The position numbers and the translations under genes are program-made. Under the pieces are notes generated by a model. The model made no database searches. It was not told the DNA's origin and saw only the letters and a list, made by a program, of their open reading frames with translations. Positions 1 through 12,903 of a stretch of DNA of 64,000 bases are shown here, piece after piece. The first letter of the stretch is position 1, and every line of letters begins with the position of its first letter. Origin of the DNA: Carposina sasakii (Eukaryota > Arthropoda > Insecta > Lepidoptera > Carposinidae); the NCBI GenBank assembly GCA_014607495.2, contig CP053155.1:10850001-10914000 (forward strand). The letters are read 5' to 3'.

Positions 1-2385
1 CCCGCTGGCGACTGTATCCAGGTGCACCTGGGATTCCAGAAGTTACCCGAAACTATTTACTTGCAGAATCTGTATCTATTTTGCTAAGAAAAGATAATGC
101 TTTTGTTCTCTTGTGGTCCAATGTTTGAAATCAGAAGAAAGTTAATAAGGTAGGTACCTACTTATAAATACCTATAATACAGGTTCAATTTATATATTGT
201 AAATACCAATTTAAGCGTATAAAATAGGTATTGATCAAAGTATTCATATGGTATTATTTAAAATGTTTTCAACTCGTGTACTCGGTGAGCTTTTGACCTA
301 TATAATTCTTTGATTTTAAATAAAGTTACGATTCGAAACCGAAATACCTGTGATAAAAGCAATATTTTTGTTTTACAGTTAGTCAAAGCTACTACAACAT
401 CAAGTTTGTATAGAAGGGGCAAAATCTAAAATAGAATCCTGCCAAATCATTATTAGTTAATTATTTCCCATTCTCGTAGGAATTTCGGGAAATTTATTTT
501 CATTACGTACCTAACACGTTCCGATCACGGCCATAGTAGTCTGATAGCATCAGTGGACAGTCTCCTTAACTTACCTAATATCGTCCTTCCACCAAATAAT
601 TTCTATTTTAACCCAATAAAATAATAACACATCTCTCCCAGTCAGTACATTTTCATTATTGCATTCAGTATTAATCTTTACGAGCTCATTTAGCTTGTTA
701 ATTGAAAAAAGTCCGCGCGGTAATCCGTCCTGCTGCATTGCGGTGTCGGCAGTTAAATGTACATATTTAGAGTAACGATATTCCACGTCGCTGCGTCGTA
801 AGAATCGACTACGGATTGCAGAGGTATTCTATCAGCCGATGAGCTATCCCTGATCATTTACCTGACATATTAGTAGGTTCTTATTTCTAATCATGGCTGT
901 TCTTACTTTGCCACTATGGAAACACAGCCTTCTGTATAATGTATGCATGTTGTTAGTTATAGTTTTATCAATTTGCGAAATTTACATAACATTTTTTTTT
1001 ATTCAATTACAAAAATTTTCAATATGTAGGTACCTACTCGTACTGGTGATAAATACGCAGATAATAAGATTCTATTTTTAGCACGAAAATAATTAAAGGT
1101 TTAATGTACGATTTGAGAATGAGATCTAAATGGACAAACAAGCTAGCTATTTTTATTACTCTCTTAGCAATACCAAGCTGTACTACCTAAATATGCGCAT
1201 ATTTTATCAATATAATGTATGCTACCATCCACAAATGGATGGAAGAAAGTACGTATACTTAATAGTAAGAAATAAATAGATAACAATCAATTCATTTTTA
1301 TCTCGTCCCTCGAAATAGCCTACATCGCTGCAGCCAGCAGGATTTGTGAGTAAGCCACTGCTCACCCAGTTCTGTTTGCTGCCAGATCTACAGTCCTATT
1401 GGTACTAAAATATTCCCGCTTATTAAAACTACATGAAAAATTTATTTTTATAAGCATTCTGTAATTATAACGTACCGATTTTGCTGCTTTGTTATAGTCG
1501 GAAAAACTCCTACCTAATGGAGTGCAGGTCATGTACTACTCGAGTTTGATATAGTAACTGCTATCATAAAGTTATTTTCAAAAATGATGTCTCTCTAACC
1601 TCATTAATACTCAACGTTGCCAAAACTAATATAATTTCAACGAACAATTTCGCTAAATAATACAAATTCCACGATACATCTTATAATTTGAAAAATTTCT
1701 TCCGCATCTCTTCTGCATAGGGAATACGATTGAAACTCATTCGAGCATCAATTCTGGTGTTGGCAAAGTTATATTGGTACCTTGTTACCATTTCGTGAAT
1801 GTCACGAAAGACAAGTTCGTCAAGATCGAAACTTTGACGGTTTGAGTGTTCCGTGTGACGCTGTGCAAAGTTTGATGAAATATTTCACCACACTTTATTG
1901 ACTGACTGTAATTTTGATTAGTGGTGGTGTTCTGCAAAGTGGGTCATAGTTATGAGGTTGTTTAAAGTTGTCTTCGATTAGATACAATGATTTATATAAA
2001 ATGTTTCATAAGAGCCGATTTTTTTAACGGCCAGGAGGGCAATTCTTGAAATTTTTTGAGCCGAAACGCAAACACTAACGAAACGCGATGCAAAGCAATA
2101 CACACTTACCGCTTGAGTAATATGGTATATATTAGCACGCAATGGTCGCGAGTATGACAGAATAAAAACAAATATCTGTCTCGTGCTGAAATGTGTCTAA
2201 TTATGTCACCGTAAAGTAATTATTGCTTTGTTCTGAGCGTCTACAACTTACTGTTCCATTTCGGCTTCGTTCCACTCTAGACTTTTCGAGAATTGTCCCC
2301 CAGATAGTTATTTATCAGACAGACTGAATGATGATTTTGATGTTGTCTTTTTTTAAACAACTTTTTCCTTCAGATAGGCTATCAG
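1..2385. other. No supported gene
   Basis: AT-rich non-coding sequence. Open frames here are short and have no recognisable domain. The first 60 bases are less AT-rich than the rest and could be the edge of something outside the window, but nothing can be called from so little. Confidence 0.5.
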
Positions 2386-2623
2386 CGTAGAATTCGTACC
2401 ACCCCATGTCTGTCCGTGGGTATCGTACGAGTACGAGGCGATTAAGGGTTTCCGCAGCGCCTCCCGTGTTGACAACATATTCCAAAATATAAACTGCGGT
2501 CACCAACCCGCCTGCCCAGCGTGGTGACAATGGGTAAATACCCCCCATGGCAGTCTTATGGCGTGCCCTGGGGGAGGCCTACGTCCAGCAGTGGACTGGA
2601 ATAGGCTGTTGATGATGATGTTG
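2386..2623 (-). repeat. Short retroelement copy with 10-bp target duplication
   Basis: A 238-bp element flanked by the direct repeat AGGCTATCAG at 2376-2385 and 2624-2633. One end is GATGATGATG-rich and carries the 'ctgggggaggcctacgtcc' block common in lepidopteran retroelement tails. The copy at 26861-27121 matches it in the opposite orientation and extends slightly further at the other end. The direct repeat is seen in the sequence; retrotransposition as the mechanism is inferred from the variable end and the simple-repeat tail. Strand is given with the GATGATG end as 5' on the plus reading, and is tentative. Confidence 0.7.
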
Positions 2624-3185
2624 AGGCTATCAGCTGATAATTGAAAAAATTGGTTCTTAATTTTAAAGTTGCGTTAAGACATGGGAATAAACACCCGGAT
2701 GTAATTGCTTTCAAAATCGCAGTTTCGTATTAAAAGTGTAAAACTTCTAAAAATATGTGAAATCGAGAGTATATTATAGTAGTAGAGAGTTCAAATAGAT
2801 TAAGCTAAGCATATTATACTCAAATATTTAAAACGCTATTCTGCTTTACAGTTTTTGATAATAACTAACAAACATCCACTCTCACAAAATTAAAAAATTA
2901 GAATATTAGTACGGATCCCTATAGTCAAATTGCAAAACATAATCTTACACCCTCCTTCTCCCCCCTATTAGCAACAAATAGTCAACAAACTTACCATTTA
3001 CCGCTTCGAGTCCAACTGGGAGCTGAAACTGAAACTCGGTAAGTACATACAAACGAACTGTATCATGTTTAGTTACTTGTTTGAGTTGGTTATTGCATTA
3101 ACTGAGCCCAGGTATCGTGTTTTTTTGGATTTGCCTGGATCTAATTTTTATAAAATATTACGTACATACTGTATGGTTCATTTTT

Positions 3186-3433
3186 ACTAGTGGACGCCCG
3201 CGAAATCGTCCGCGTGGACTGCAGAAAAAACATAAAGTATGGATGGATGTTAATTACTCATTCACATAAAAACGGCTGGAGCGATTTTAATAAAATTTGG
3301 TATGGAATTAGCTGACATCCTGGATTAACACATAGGCTACTTTTTATCCCGGGAAAATATTTTTATCCCGGATAATTTTGACATTTTGTTTTTTCTGCAG
3401 ACCACACGGACAAAGTCGCGGGCGTCCACTAGT
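3186..3433. repeat. TIR element, ACTAGTGGACGCCCGCG ends
   Basis: Both ends carry inverted copies of ACTAGTGGACGCCCGCG. The interior has the 'cataggctactttttatccc' block also found at 17745-17951 and 34600-34930. The form is that of a non-autonomous foldback or MITE-like repeat; no transposase is present. The superfamily is not assigned. Confidence 0.7.
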
Positions 3434-6097
3434 ACATAATATAGTTAGAAAAAACATTGCAAAAGGTTGCTATGAAAATCTCAGATTGATTTCATTCACT
3501 TCAGAAAGAGCACACTGAAATAGATGCGGTAAAAGTAAACAATGTAGTCACAGGTAAAAAAGTTTTACTACCAAGATTTTTTCATGACTCGGTTGAAGCG
3601 ATAGTTTACTTTATGACATCATAAAATTCAAATTACTACCAACTCTGACCTTTATCGACATAATAAAGAGGATGCCCGTCGTAAAAATTATTTTATACCC
3701 CGAAAGTCGGGGATATGTGGACCGAAAGGAACAAGGCATTTTGGAAATTAAATTTTCATTTACTGGTCTCATTAAAGTTTTATGAGTACCCTTAGAGACT
3801 CATGCGCTCATTTATTTTCATGAATGTTAAAGGTTTCCCTATTTATGGGAAATAATTTAAGGTAAATCGATTTATGTAATTTATTTGAGTAAACTTGGGT
3901 ACAATTAATTGTGATGTAGGGTTGCGTGCTAGTTGAAGGGATTTAAATATGTTTTGATTTTCACGATTCGATAGCCTTTCTGCCGCACAAAAACAAACAT
4001 AGTTGAATTAAATCGCAATAAAATTAAAAATAATTTTAAAATCAATCCTAGTATCATAAACGAGGTTACTTATTGTAAATATTCGCCAAATAGTTTTTAA
4101 GGCTGTCTAGCTCAAAATTAAATTAGAAATCCTTCTGATATATAAGGGTTAATACCAACCCTTTCCATGTCTAATTGTCTAACCCTATAGATAATCCTAG
4201 TAATTTCGCAGTGAGGCTTATCTCTAATGTTAGTCTAATAGGTGACAGTTAAAATGGTGCCCTGTATTTAATGAAATTAGAAAGGGCGGACGTCCCCTTC
4301 GAGCCATCGCAGGCTGCATGTTTTGCCTTCAAAGTTATATCCCAACTAATATTATACCTATAAAAACAAAAGTAAGATTATGTGTTGATTTGTTAAGTCT
4401 CGGGCAATAGCTATTAAACAAATATTTTAGAGATGAAAAGTGGGTAAGTTTAAGGTTTCAACCTAATTCGGTATGTGAACCCCAATCTACCTTCGATAGA
4501 AATATAACTGTATATATAATCAATGGTTTTATATTTGAACTTGTAAATTTTTAAAATAGTTCTAGATAGTCGATCATAAGGCAGTTTCTAATTAGGTATA
4601 CTTTTTGATACTATTTTATGCTGTGTATGAGCTTTTGAAACTATTTTGTGCCTGTCGAGTGAGACGAGCGTTCCTGCATGGAAGGAGACTGGACTCGGGA
4701 GAGAATCAGGTCAGTGCACGTGCGTTTTCCTTCTTAAGTCCCCTTTCTCCGTCCTTTATAACTATAGGGAATTTCAAGTGTGTCGTTCGTTTTGTTCGGT
4801 AGAAGCAATTTCTAACCCGAAATATACAGTCCACTTATATCAACCAGCATCCTGGCCTAACAGAAACCGCTTTCATTTTCCCGCTACTAAAATGGGGTTT
4901 AAGGAGCCACCACTAAGCATTAGATTGTGTATTCAGTATCAATAGCAACAAGCAAACCAAAGGTCTGTATGTTATTGTAACGATCTAATTAACTAACTAC
5001 TGTATATCACTAATGTAACGTACAATTTTTTTTTTTTTTGCATAAATTCACTTTATTTGATGTATAGAGTACGTACGAAATAACACCCTGTATACAATTT
5101 TTCACAAACTCAAATGACTATTTCTGCAGCTATTTGCCTTTATTCGTCCCAAATTTCTCAGACACAACAAGGCATAACCGGCAAATACCGGTAAAGTCTA
5201 GTAAGTACTGGTAATACCATAATGTAATCTCCGACGACGTCTTGTTAATCTCTTGTAATCCGCCATTTTGGCGGAATCGACTCAAACCTGGTTAATTAAT
5301 CAGGTGTTGGGCGGGTTAATTAAAATTTATATAACACTCTTTTATATTAATATAAATAAATCAATGCCTGGATTATCCCAAGTTATAAATAAAATGCGAA
5401 ATTAAGTTTCACGCTTTATTTAGTTAACCAATATTCTTAAAATTTTCCATACATGCTAACCTACAGGTAATCTTATCTGTATCGTTCTAATTTTAGTATA
5501 TTATTTACTGCCGAAGCAAGTACTTTCCATACATATATTTGGAAGCAAGAAGAAGGATATAGTCCAATGGGCGAAATAGCCGGTTAGTTTATAATAAAAT
5601 AGTACATTTTATCGTGTTTAGGGCTGGCTTCATATTATACTCGTAACTACTTGGAAATAAATATAGAATTTCCCAATATTCATTCATTCTTAGTTCGGTG
5701 GCTCAAATATAAAAATGTTTGAAACAATCGCAAACCAAATAATATCTATCAAAAATAGAATTTCAATAGCCTTGTTTACAAGTCCTTAAATCCAAATCCG
5801 TAGTGAAACGGAGGATATAAAAAGAATTGTACATAAAGCAGTAATTCCACGTCGAGCTGAGCTCATTTCATGCTACACGGGGCTATGAGCGAATGAGCTC
5901 GACCTTTCTAGGATCATCAAAAGGGTGAGTGCGAAATGAGCACTACACAACACGCTTGCGATGTTCGCAGATATAAAGGTGCTGGATATTATTTGAAATA
6001 CCGATAAAAATCCCTGAGAGAACTGTACGCAGTCGTGAAAACGTTGGTAATACAAAATCGCTTCTCTAAACGCTCGAAATCGATGTCCTTTTGATAT
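3434..6097. other. No supported gene
   Basis: No coding region is supported. Two overlapping plus-strand frames at 4605-4945 lie in a slightly GC-richer patch with a possible donor site (CAG/GTCAGT near 4709), but there is no domain or second exon to back them. The only other feature seen is the MITE fragment at 5038-5094. Confidence 0.4.
5038..5094. repeat. MITE end fragment (ACAGGRTG family)
   Basis: This fragment matches the terminal part of the copies at 6098, 7467 and 31486, reading 'ttcactttatttgatgtatag' through to CACCCTGTA. Only one end of the element remains, beside a poly-T run. Confidence 0.6.
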
Positions 6098-6478
6098 ACA
6101 GGATGTTTTTTTGTGGTCACCTTTAACGAAGGGTACGTATTCTATACATGAAATAAAGTAAGTTTATGCCAAAAAAAATGCTGGGAATTTTTTTTTTTTT
6201 TTTTAATTTTTTAAATTCCTTGATCGTGCGAAATTTATAGTGTCTAGTGTTTATGTTAGTTTTTTTATAGACAGATATTCATTATTTTTCGTGAAAAAAT
6301 CCTGCTACGCGCGTCTATGTGCATTTATGCAGAAAAACGCAGTCTATTTACTCAACTTTGGACCCTAATATTTTGGAAACCAGACACTTCCCAGGTATGC
6401 TTCCATGGAGAAAAATGATCGTGATGATGAGGAGATTCCGTAGTTTTCGGGAACGTTGACGACCAAAAATCATCCTGT
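6098..6478. repeat. MITE, complete copy, ACAGGATG termini
   Basis: A 381-bp element that starts ACAGGATGTTTTT and ends with CATCCTGT. It shares its interior with four other copies in this window (7467-7768, 7769-8104, 25499-25956, 31486-31858). There is no coding capacity, so it is non-autonomous. A poly-T run at 6188-6204 differs in length between copies. Confidence 0.75.
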
Positions 6479-7139
6479 ATTTTCCTTTAAGTCTGCAGAG
6501 TTAAAAAGGAGTATTTTTTTCACGGGACATGATGATGATACCAGCAGGTTTAGATAGGATTAAGTTTCCATTAAAAAAAAAAACCACACAAACTTCACCG
6601 TATAATCAATGACCATTGCACCTTTTATTAAATTTAAATGCAGGGTCATAGAAATTACTACAGATTTGGTGTAACTAGGTAAAACATCATTGCCAACTAG
6701 AGTATGCTAGTAATGGTTGATGTATAATCGTTTATAATAACATAGATAAGGATTGTAAGATTGTTGAATAAATAAAACATATACAACTCATATATTTTGG
6801 CAAAACAAGTCTCTGATCTAAAAGATATAAAACTTAATTGTACCATTTGGTTAGCAAATAAATAATCATTTTCATTCAACTCTACATCCACGTGCTTGTT
6901 ACAAAATGTACGATGGAATAGCCGCACGTGTACTCCAAGTTGTTACAATCAGAAACCGAGTCGATCTCCTTCGTTTGTTTGCGGGCTTACTAAATTACAA
7001 GCTCGGTCTGTAACTATTCCAATTTTAGCTCTAGGTAATGTTTTATTCAGTGTTCGAGCTGTCAAAATTATGGAAGCATGCTTCGGGTATTGTAATATTA
7101 ACAGCTATATTTACAATTTTGGAATATTGACTGGTTTAT

Positions 7140-7191
7140 TTAACAAGTTTTAGAGAAAGATAGCACTTTATCTTTCTCTAAAACTTGTTAA
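7140..7191. repeat. Perfect 23-bp hairpin
   Basis: Bases 7140-7162 are the exact reverse complement of 7169-7191, separated by the 6-nt loop GCACTT. The arm contains GTTTTAGAGAAAGATA. It is not part of any repeat family I recognise in this window. Confidence 0.85.
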
Positions 7192-7274
7192 TGATAGAGA
7201 CAGTATCAACTTTATCCTTCAGATAGGCCCTTACTTAAAGAAGGTGACTGGCAATGTCTAGAAGCCGAAAACGG

Positions 7275-7336
7275 AAGATCGAGTGTCCTGAGGGAGGCCT
7301 ACATCCAGCTGTGGACTGCAGCAGGCTAATAATGAT
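7275..7336. repeat. Fragment of retroelement tail repeat
   Basis: It carries the 'gagggaggcctacatccag' block and an AATAATGAT end like the elements at 2386 and 26861, but only the tail portion remains. Confidence 0.5.
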
Positions 7337-7466
7337 CCCTTATACCTATGAAACTATAGGTATCTAAATCAACTATTCGTGATATAAAGATATCAAATGT
7401 TTTTCTGCGTCCAAGTGTACATATATAGTTATAATAACCGATTTAAATTCTAACCTTAATATTTAT

Positions 7467-7768
7467 ACAGGGTGTTTTTTTGTGGCCACCTTTAACGAAG
7501 GGTACGTACTCTATACATGAAATAAAGTAAGTTTATGCCAAAAAAAATGCTGGAATTTTTTTTTTTTTAAATTTAAATTCCTTGGTCGTGCGAAATTTAT
7601 AGTGTCTAGTGTTTATGTTAGTTTTTTTATAGACAGATATTAATTATTTTTCGTGAAAAGATCCTGCTACGCGCGTCTATGTGCATTTATGCAGAAAAAC
7701 GCAGTCTATTTACTCAACTTTGGACCCTAATATTTTGGAAACCAGACACTTCCCAGGTATTAATTATT
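7467..7768 (+). repeat. MITE copy, truncated, head-to-head pair (left)
   Basis: It starts ACAGGGTGTTTTTTT and follows the same interior as 6098-6478, but stops near CCAGACACTTCCCAGG. It abuts a second copy in opposite orientation at 7769, so the pair forms a long imperfect palindrome. Confidence 0.7.
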
Positions 7769-8104
7769 ACAGGGTGATTTTTGGTCATCAACGTTCCCGA
7801 AAACTACGGAATTTCCTCATCACCACGATCAGTTTTCTCCATGGAAGCATACCTGGGAAGTGTCTGGTTCCCAAGATATTAAAGACGATTATTGACACGC
7901 GTAGCAGGATTTTTCATGAGAAATAATTAATATCTGTCTATGAAAAAACTAGCATTAACACTATATACACTATAAATTTCACCCGATCAGGTTTTTTTTA
8001 ATGAATTACATCGTTTCCCAGCATTATTTTTGGCATAAACTTACTTTATTTGATGTATAGAGTGCGTAGCCTTTGTTAAGGGTGGCAACGAAAAAACATC
8101 CTGT
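7769..8104 (-). repeat. MITE copy, head-to-head pair (right)
   Basis: It begins ACAGGGTGATTTTTGG and ends AACATCCTGT, the full span of the family in the opposite orientation to its neighbour at 7467. The TIRs are ACAGGRTG. Confidence 0.7.
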
Positions 8105-11100
8105 ATACACATATAAAGGCACACTTCTATGTTCTCAAAAATAGGGTAGGAACTGGAGGATCGCGATAAACTTCCTCACAGCCATAGAGAGGGGATATTT
8201 TTATTGGCAAGTTAAACTTATTCATATAATTATGTAGACTATTTTAGACTTAGGTACCTACTATATAAAAAACCAACAGTCGTATTCTTAGTGTTTATAA
8301 GTACAGTAATAAAAAAAACTCAAATTTTCCTATAAAGCACATTCAAAAACGAGCATGAACTTAAATCTAAAATCTCTATTTTAGTTCAGGGTTGCTAAAA
8401 TTTCAAGGAATCATTATGTAGGTTAAGAGGTTGGTTAAAAATAATTCATATTAGACAATTTTAATCTTCAAAACTTGAATTTCTGGGGATCCTAAACTTT
8501 TGGGTATTTGTCTTAAATACAAATTAAAACTTGGGTTTGAAGTTACGAAGAAATATTTAAGCATTTGAAAGTAAACAGCCACTGTTTCATTATTAAAGTT
8601 TTGGCAATGGAAAATAATTTTACAAGACCTTGGGGGTTAGATTTTCGTTTCCCTTATATAATTTCTATTAACGTGAAAATATATTAGATACATATATATT
8701 AAAATTTTAAATATCTAACGAGAGATTCAGTGATTGACTATACCTTAGTAGTTGTAAGGGACCATTATAGTATTGATATACTTAGTTGAAGATTTAAGGT
8801 TTACCTACAAGTATTTTCTCTATAAGGTATTTGTAATTTATTTCCCTCGGTGCGTGTCTTGCCCTCTACAATTTTATTACCTATGTTACACGTAGATTCA
8901 CGTGTTAAATGTTGTGTTTTGGATTTTCTGGAATCTTGAAGAGATAATAAGCTCGTCTTTCTAAGATTCTGGTGTAACTATCAATGTCCAATGTTTGTGT
9001 GTACTATCAACTTAGGCGCCAGTGACATGCCTTAAGGTTTCATTTAGTTTGCAGCGCGTTAGTAAACTACCCTTTAATAGAAAGTTAGAAAAACATTACA
9101 ATATACTTTTTTACTATTGACAAAATGTAAAACAATAAAAATATTGGCTGACTAGCACAGATGTCAAACGTAAGAATATTCTTAACAATGATTTTTACAC
9201 CCTCTCCTGTTGTTTAGGGTTTCTCAAGACAAAGGCTCATTTTATGTAACTTTAAAAAAAATTATTGATACAATGAACAGATTGGTATACAGCAGTAAAG
9301 AGTATGACAAGGAACTATCGTAGCTTGCAAACGAAAAATTTTTAGAATCGTGTCAGCGTCACTGAAGAATATGTGAATATCCGAAGGTTCAGAGTAGTTT
9401 CGAGGACAACCGCTTTCTTTTATTAAACTTACAACATACGTACGTACATCGCCCAATATCCCCCAAAGAGGGTGGGCAGAAGTGTGCAATTTACACACCC
9501 AGTTTCACTAGTGTTAACTCTCAGTCCCACGTGGTAAGGGGTGAGCTTACCGCCGCTTTTCGGGCAAAAATACAACAATCCAGCTACCAGTAACAAATGA
9601 AATGGGAAACGTTTCCAGGTCGTTCTAAAATAGGTATTAGAAGCTAGTAGCGTCAGAGCCGTCCGCGGGATGCACCGCAGGCAGATGAGGTTGACTTTGA
9701 GTCCTATAGTACCTATAGTATATGGAGAATACCATCTTCGTGGTATTAGTCGAACCCACTTACACCTCCACTAATCTTACAATCACTTGCTTTTATTTTA
9801 AATACAAATAATTACATGTAATTAATTTAACACCGCTCTAATAAATTGAGCTTCACACGTCGCAAAATCTATTTGCCAGAAAAAAAATCATTCTTCATTA
9901 TTTCTCCCTACATAGAGCTTGGACAGACAGACAGAATGAGTGATTAGGGCCAGCACGTACGTGATGCGTTCTGATTAAACCAATCGCTGACGAGTGTCGC
10001 ATAATTAAATATCGGAGTGGCTGTATGGCATGTGTGGCCATTGTCTTGCAGCTCTTTTGTTTTATTCGCTTCATTCTTTTTTCCGTGTGTGCTGAAATTT
10101 TACATGAATTGTTCTGCAAATCCTAAGGCGATTTGTGTTCTAGGATAGTTGGTCTGGAAAAAATGTAGGTACCTAAGTAGTAGTTTTCCATATTACAAAA
10201 CTAGTTGAAGTTTGAATATCATTTATCCTTACTCGTATAAGATACGTATATGTATAGGTAGGTAACAAATTGTAAACTAAGAATATTATGAAGGTGCTTA
10301 TAATAAAATAATGTTTTGATTTTCGATATTTATTTTATTTCCTGTCTCCTCTAGTATTAAAAAACAAAAGGCGAAAACATTTTTATGTAACAACTAGGTA
10401 AATTATTAATTAGCGTAATAAAACTTTATTAATTTAATACGTACAATAAATACATTGCCATTATTATTTAGATCTAACCTACGGATATTTTAAAATCTTA
10501 AGACTAGTCAGGAAATAATATATTTTAAATAATAAAATATTAAGTTTATTTATAGTCGCAATTTTCATGTACTGATTTAAAAAGCAAAAAATTGTTACAA
10601 TACATATATAATACAATAATTTATGCTTACAAAGCTCTTAAGGGTACACTTTAGTACGTTCATAGGTACAATATCAAATTGATTACATCAGTTATTTAGT
10701 ACCACGTCTCACGGTCTTCCCAACACAGAATTCGAAAAGACCTCATGCCGTGCACTCCACTCTACCTTTACCATGCCGATATCCTACCGAACTTAAACAC
10801 GAGGTCTTACTGCCAAATCAATCCCGTTTTACGTATTTTAGTTGTCTCACCACTGCACTTGGTAGGGTACGCACACCTAATGAAGAAATGAGGCACACCA
10901 CACATCAAAAATAAAGTAACATGTGCTAAAGTACAATAAATTGCCAGAAATCTCTACAATGTGTAATGTTTTGTGATAATCATTTTGCAAGTGAAAATAA
11001 CCTAATAATTATACAATTTTTAGTCTGTGGCGAGCCTTATAAATGGATACGGCAGTTAAGAAGCAAAATGGCGGATTTTATGTGCCATATTTAATATTGA

Positions 11101-11996
11101 GACACGGGACTTCATAATTTGCATTGAGAATAAAATGCGATACATAATGGTAATTAATTTAATGGCTGAATATTTTTTGTCTCTATTTAATAAAGATATT
11201 ATCGAAGTGTCTACCAGTGATGGTGAAACATACTAGGTTCCTACTAGATACGTCCGCGATATACCTACTACTAGTAGGTATTATATAGCAGAACTGTCAT
11301 AGTTATTGACTGATTCCTATCAAGAATAGAGATAATATATTTATTAATAAAATTATCAAATGAGTTAAAAGAAAAATTTGGAATTTCAAAGTTTTAAAAT
11401 GACAGGATATCACAGCTATTAAAGTAAAAATATTTACAATAAAATGTTAAAATTATATGGAATGTAAACAAATTTATAGGGCATGGTGTTAATAACGTTA
11501 CTACGATTTGGTGTAAAGCTAACACTTATCTATTGGCAATTAATAATTAAACATATTTACATAGGTATCTAGGATAATAGTTTCTTATTTTTACGTGTAA
11601 ACTATCTTAATTATAATTAATATTTAAAATTAAATCAGAAAATGCTACTGAAAAATATTTAATGTAATCGCTGTGGCATACTTTTCGGTGTACTGGTTTA
11701 TAAATAATAATTTTTAAATATAATAATATAATTTGTAAATAAGTATGTAAATGCTTTAATTTTTAAACAGTTGACAATGTTCATAAATATTATGAAATAA
11801 AATAAGTCTTTAATAAAATATTTAATACAGTACATATTATTTCAAATATGTATTCCTACCTAAGTAAGAAGCAGAAATATAACCAAGCGGGATATTCCAT
11901 ATAATTATTTTCATTGACATCCATAACATTGGCAAGCGTGTCACGCCTATACATACAGTCGTGAACAAATGAAAAAGTTTTCAATAGATTTTCGAC
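8105..11996. other. Non-coding; includes 3' UTR of the RhoGEF gene
   Basis: No other gene is supported. The part next to 11997 must hold the 3' UTR of the minus-strand RhoGEF gene; its end is unknown. A candidate AATAAA on the minus strand lies at 11345-11340, about 650 nt past the stop, but the region is so AT-rich that such hexamers occur by chance. Patches near 9430-9600 and 9650-9790 look like worn dispersed repeats. Confidence 0.4.
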
Positions 11997-12128
11997 TTAA
12001 TTCCTAGTAAGCATAGGGTTGATCATGATGTTCGCGAGCGCGTTACGGCGCTTGCGCCATGCTCCAGAGCCCTGCGCGTGATACTGCAGTTGACGGTACC
12101 AGGTGCGCGTGCGCGAGTTTTCTTCCGA
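11997..12128 (-). CDS. RhoGEF (DH-PH) gene, last exon
   Basis: The terminal coding exon holds 43 codons and the stop TAA (11997-11999). The acceptor AG lies at 12130-12129. It enters in phase 0, matching the exon at 12904. It encodes the end of the PH domain's C-terminal helix (TWYRQLQYHAQG) and a short basic tail (AWRKRRNALANIMINPM). A helix with a conserved Trp is where PH domains usually end, so the protein stops soon after the catalytic unit, with no SH3 or PDZ-ligand domain visible. It is GC-richer than its surroundings, as expected for coding sequence. Confidence 0.85.
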   Translation of the reverse strand, partial: SEENSRTRTWYRQLQYHAQGSGAWRKRRNALANIMINPMLTRN

Positions 12129-12199
12129 CTGGAATAAGTATAACGAAAATGTTAGACTAAGAACATTGACTTATAAATAAATACATAACATATACACAG

Positions 12200-12442
12200 T
12201 TGTGTTCCCTAAATGGGGTATCCAGAATCATAAATATAGCTCTACTTAGCGATACTTTAGCCATATTTAGCGTAGCGAGGACAGATGCAAATGATCAGTG
12301 GCAAGTTGCTGGCTTATCGCCGGAGAGAATGCCCGAGTTCTTAAGTAAGTACAATTCACATCGGCCGAGCCGGAGCGCAGCGCAGCGTAATCTACCCTTA
12401 CGACATGCACGGAAGGAGGTGCTCCGCATCAGCACAGAATAA
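12200..12442 (-). repeat. Dispersed repeat ('CTTCCGTGCATGTCGTA' family)
   Basis: Read on the minus strand it contains TGTGCTGATG and CTTCCGTGCATGTCGTA, shared with copies near 15870, 26640, 41905 and 42810. It lies in the last intron of the RhoGEF gene. It is short, has no coding capacity, and its class is unknown. An open frame across it is a shadow. Confidence 0.55.
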
Positions 12443-12624
12443 ACATAAAATAAAATTATAATGATCATTCAAGCGAAGGATCGCGATGTGTGGTCTAAGA
12501 GTTAGGATATCAACATGACTATTGCGTATCTTTTTTGTCAGTCCATAGTTATGATCACCTATAGAAAACCAATGGAAGTACTATTATATCATATATAATA
12601 CATATACCTAGTGATACATGAACA

Positions 12625-12877
12625 AAATAATAATAAATAAATAATAAATATTCACACACTACACAACACATTAACCTAGTCCCACATTAAGATCCCTAAG
12701 GTCTTGTGTCGTGGGTACTAAGTAACGGTATATAAATACATAGATAAGAATAGAAACATCCATGACTCGGAAACAAATATCGATATTCATCATATCAATG
12801 TTTGCACCTACCGGGATTCGAACCCAGGACCTATGGCGTCGCAGGCAGGGTCACTACCTACTACACCAATCGGCCGT
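12625..12877 (-). repeat. tRNA-derived SINE
   Basis: Read on the minus strand it starts CGGCCGATTGGTGTAGTAGG, an A-box-like stretch, and carries a perfect B box GGTTCGAATCC (plus coordinates 12814-12824). These are internal RNA polymerase III promoter elements. It ends in an AATAAATAATAAATA-rich tail. Two relatives lie at 17052-17285 and 19651-19812. It sits inside an intron of the RhoGEF gene, about 27 bp from the donor site at 12903-12902. Confidence 0.85.
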
Positions 12878-12903
12878 TACGAAGGTAAATTAATCGTCCT
12901 TAC

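Noticed and set aside
1..60. Edge of a coding exon
   Set aside because: A short open plus-strand reading with a possible CAG/GTGCAC donor; too short to support.
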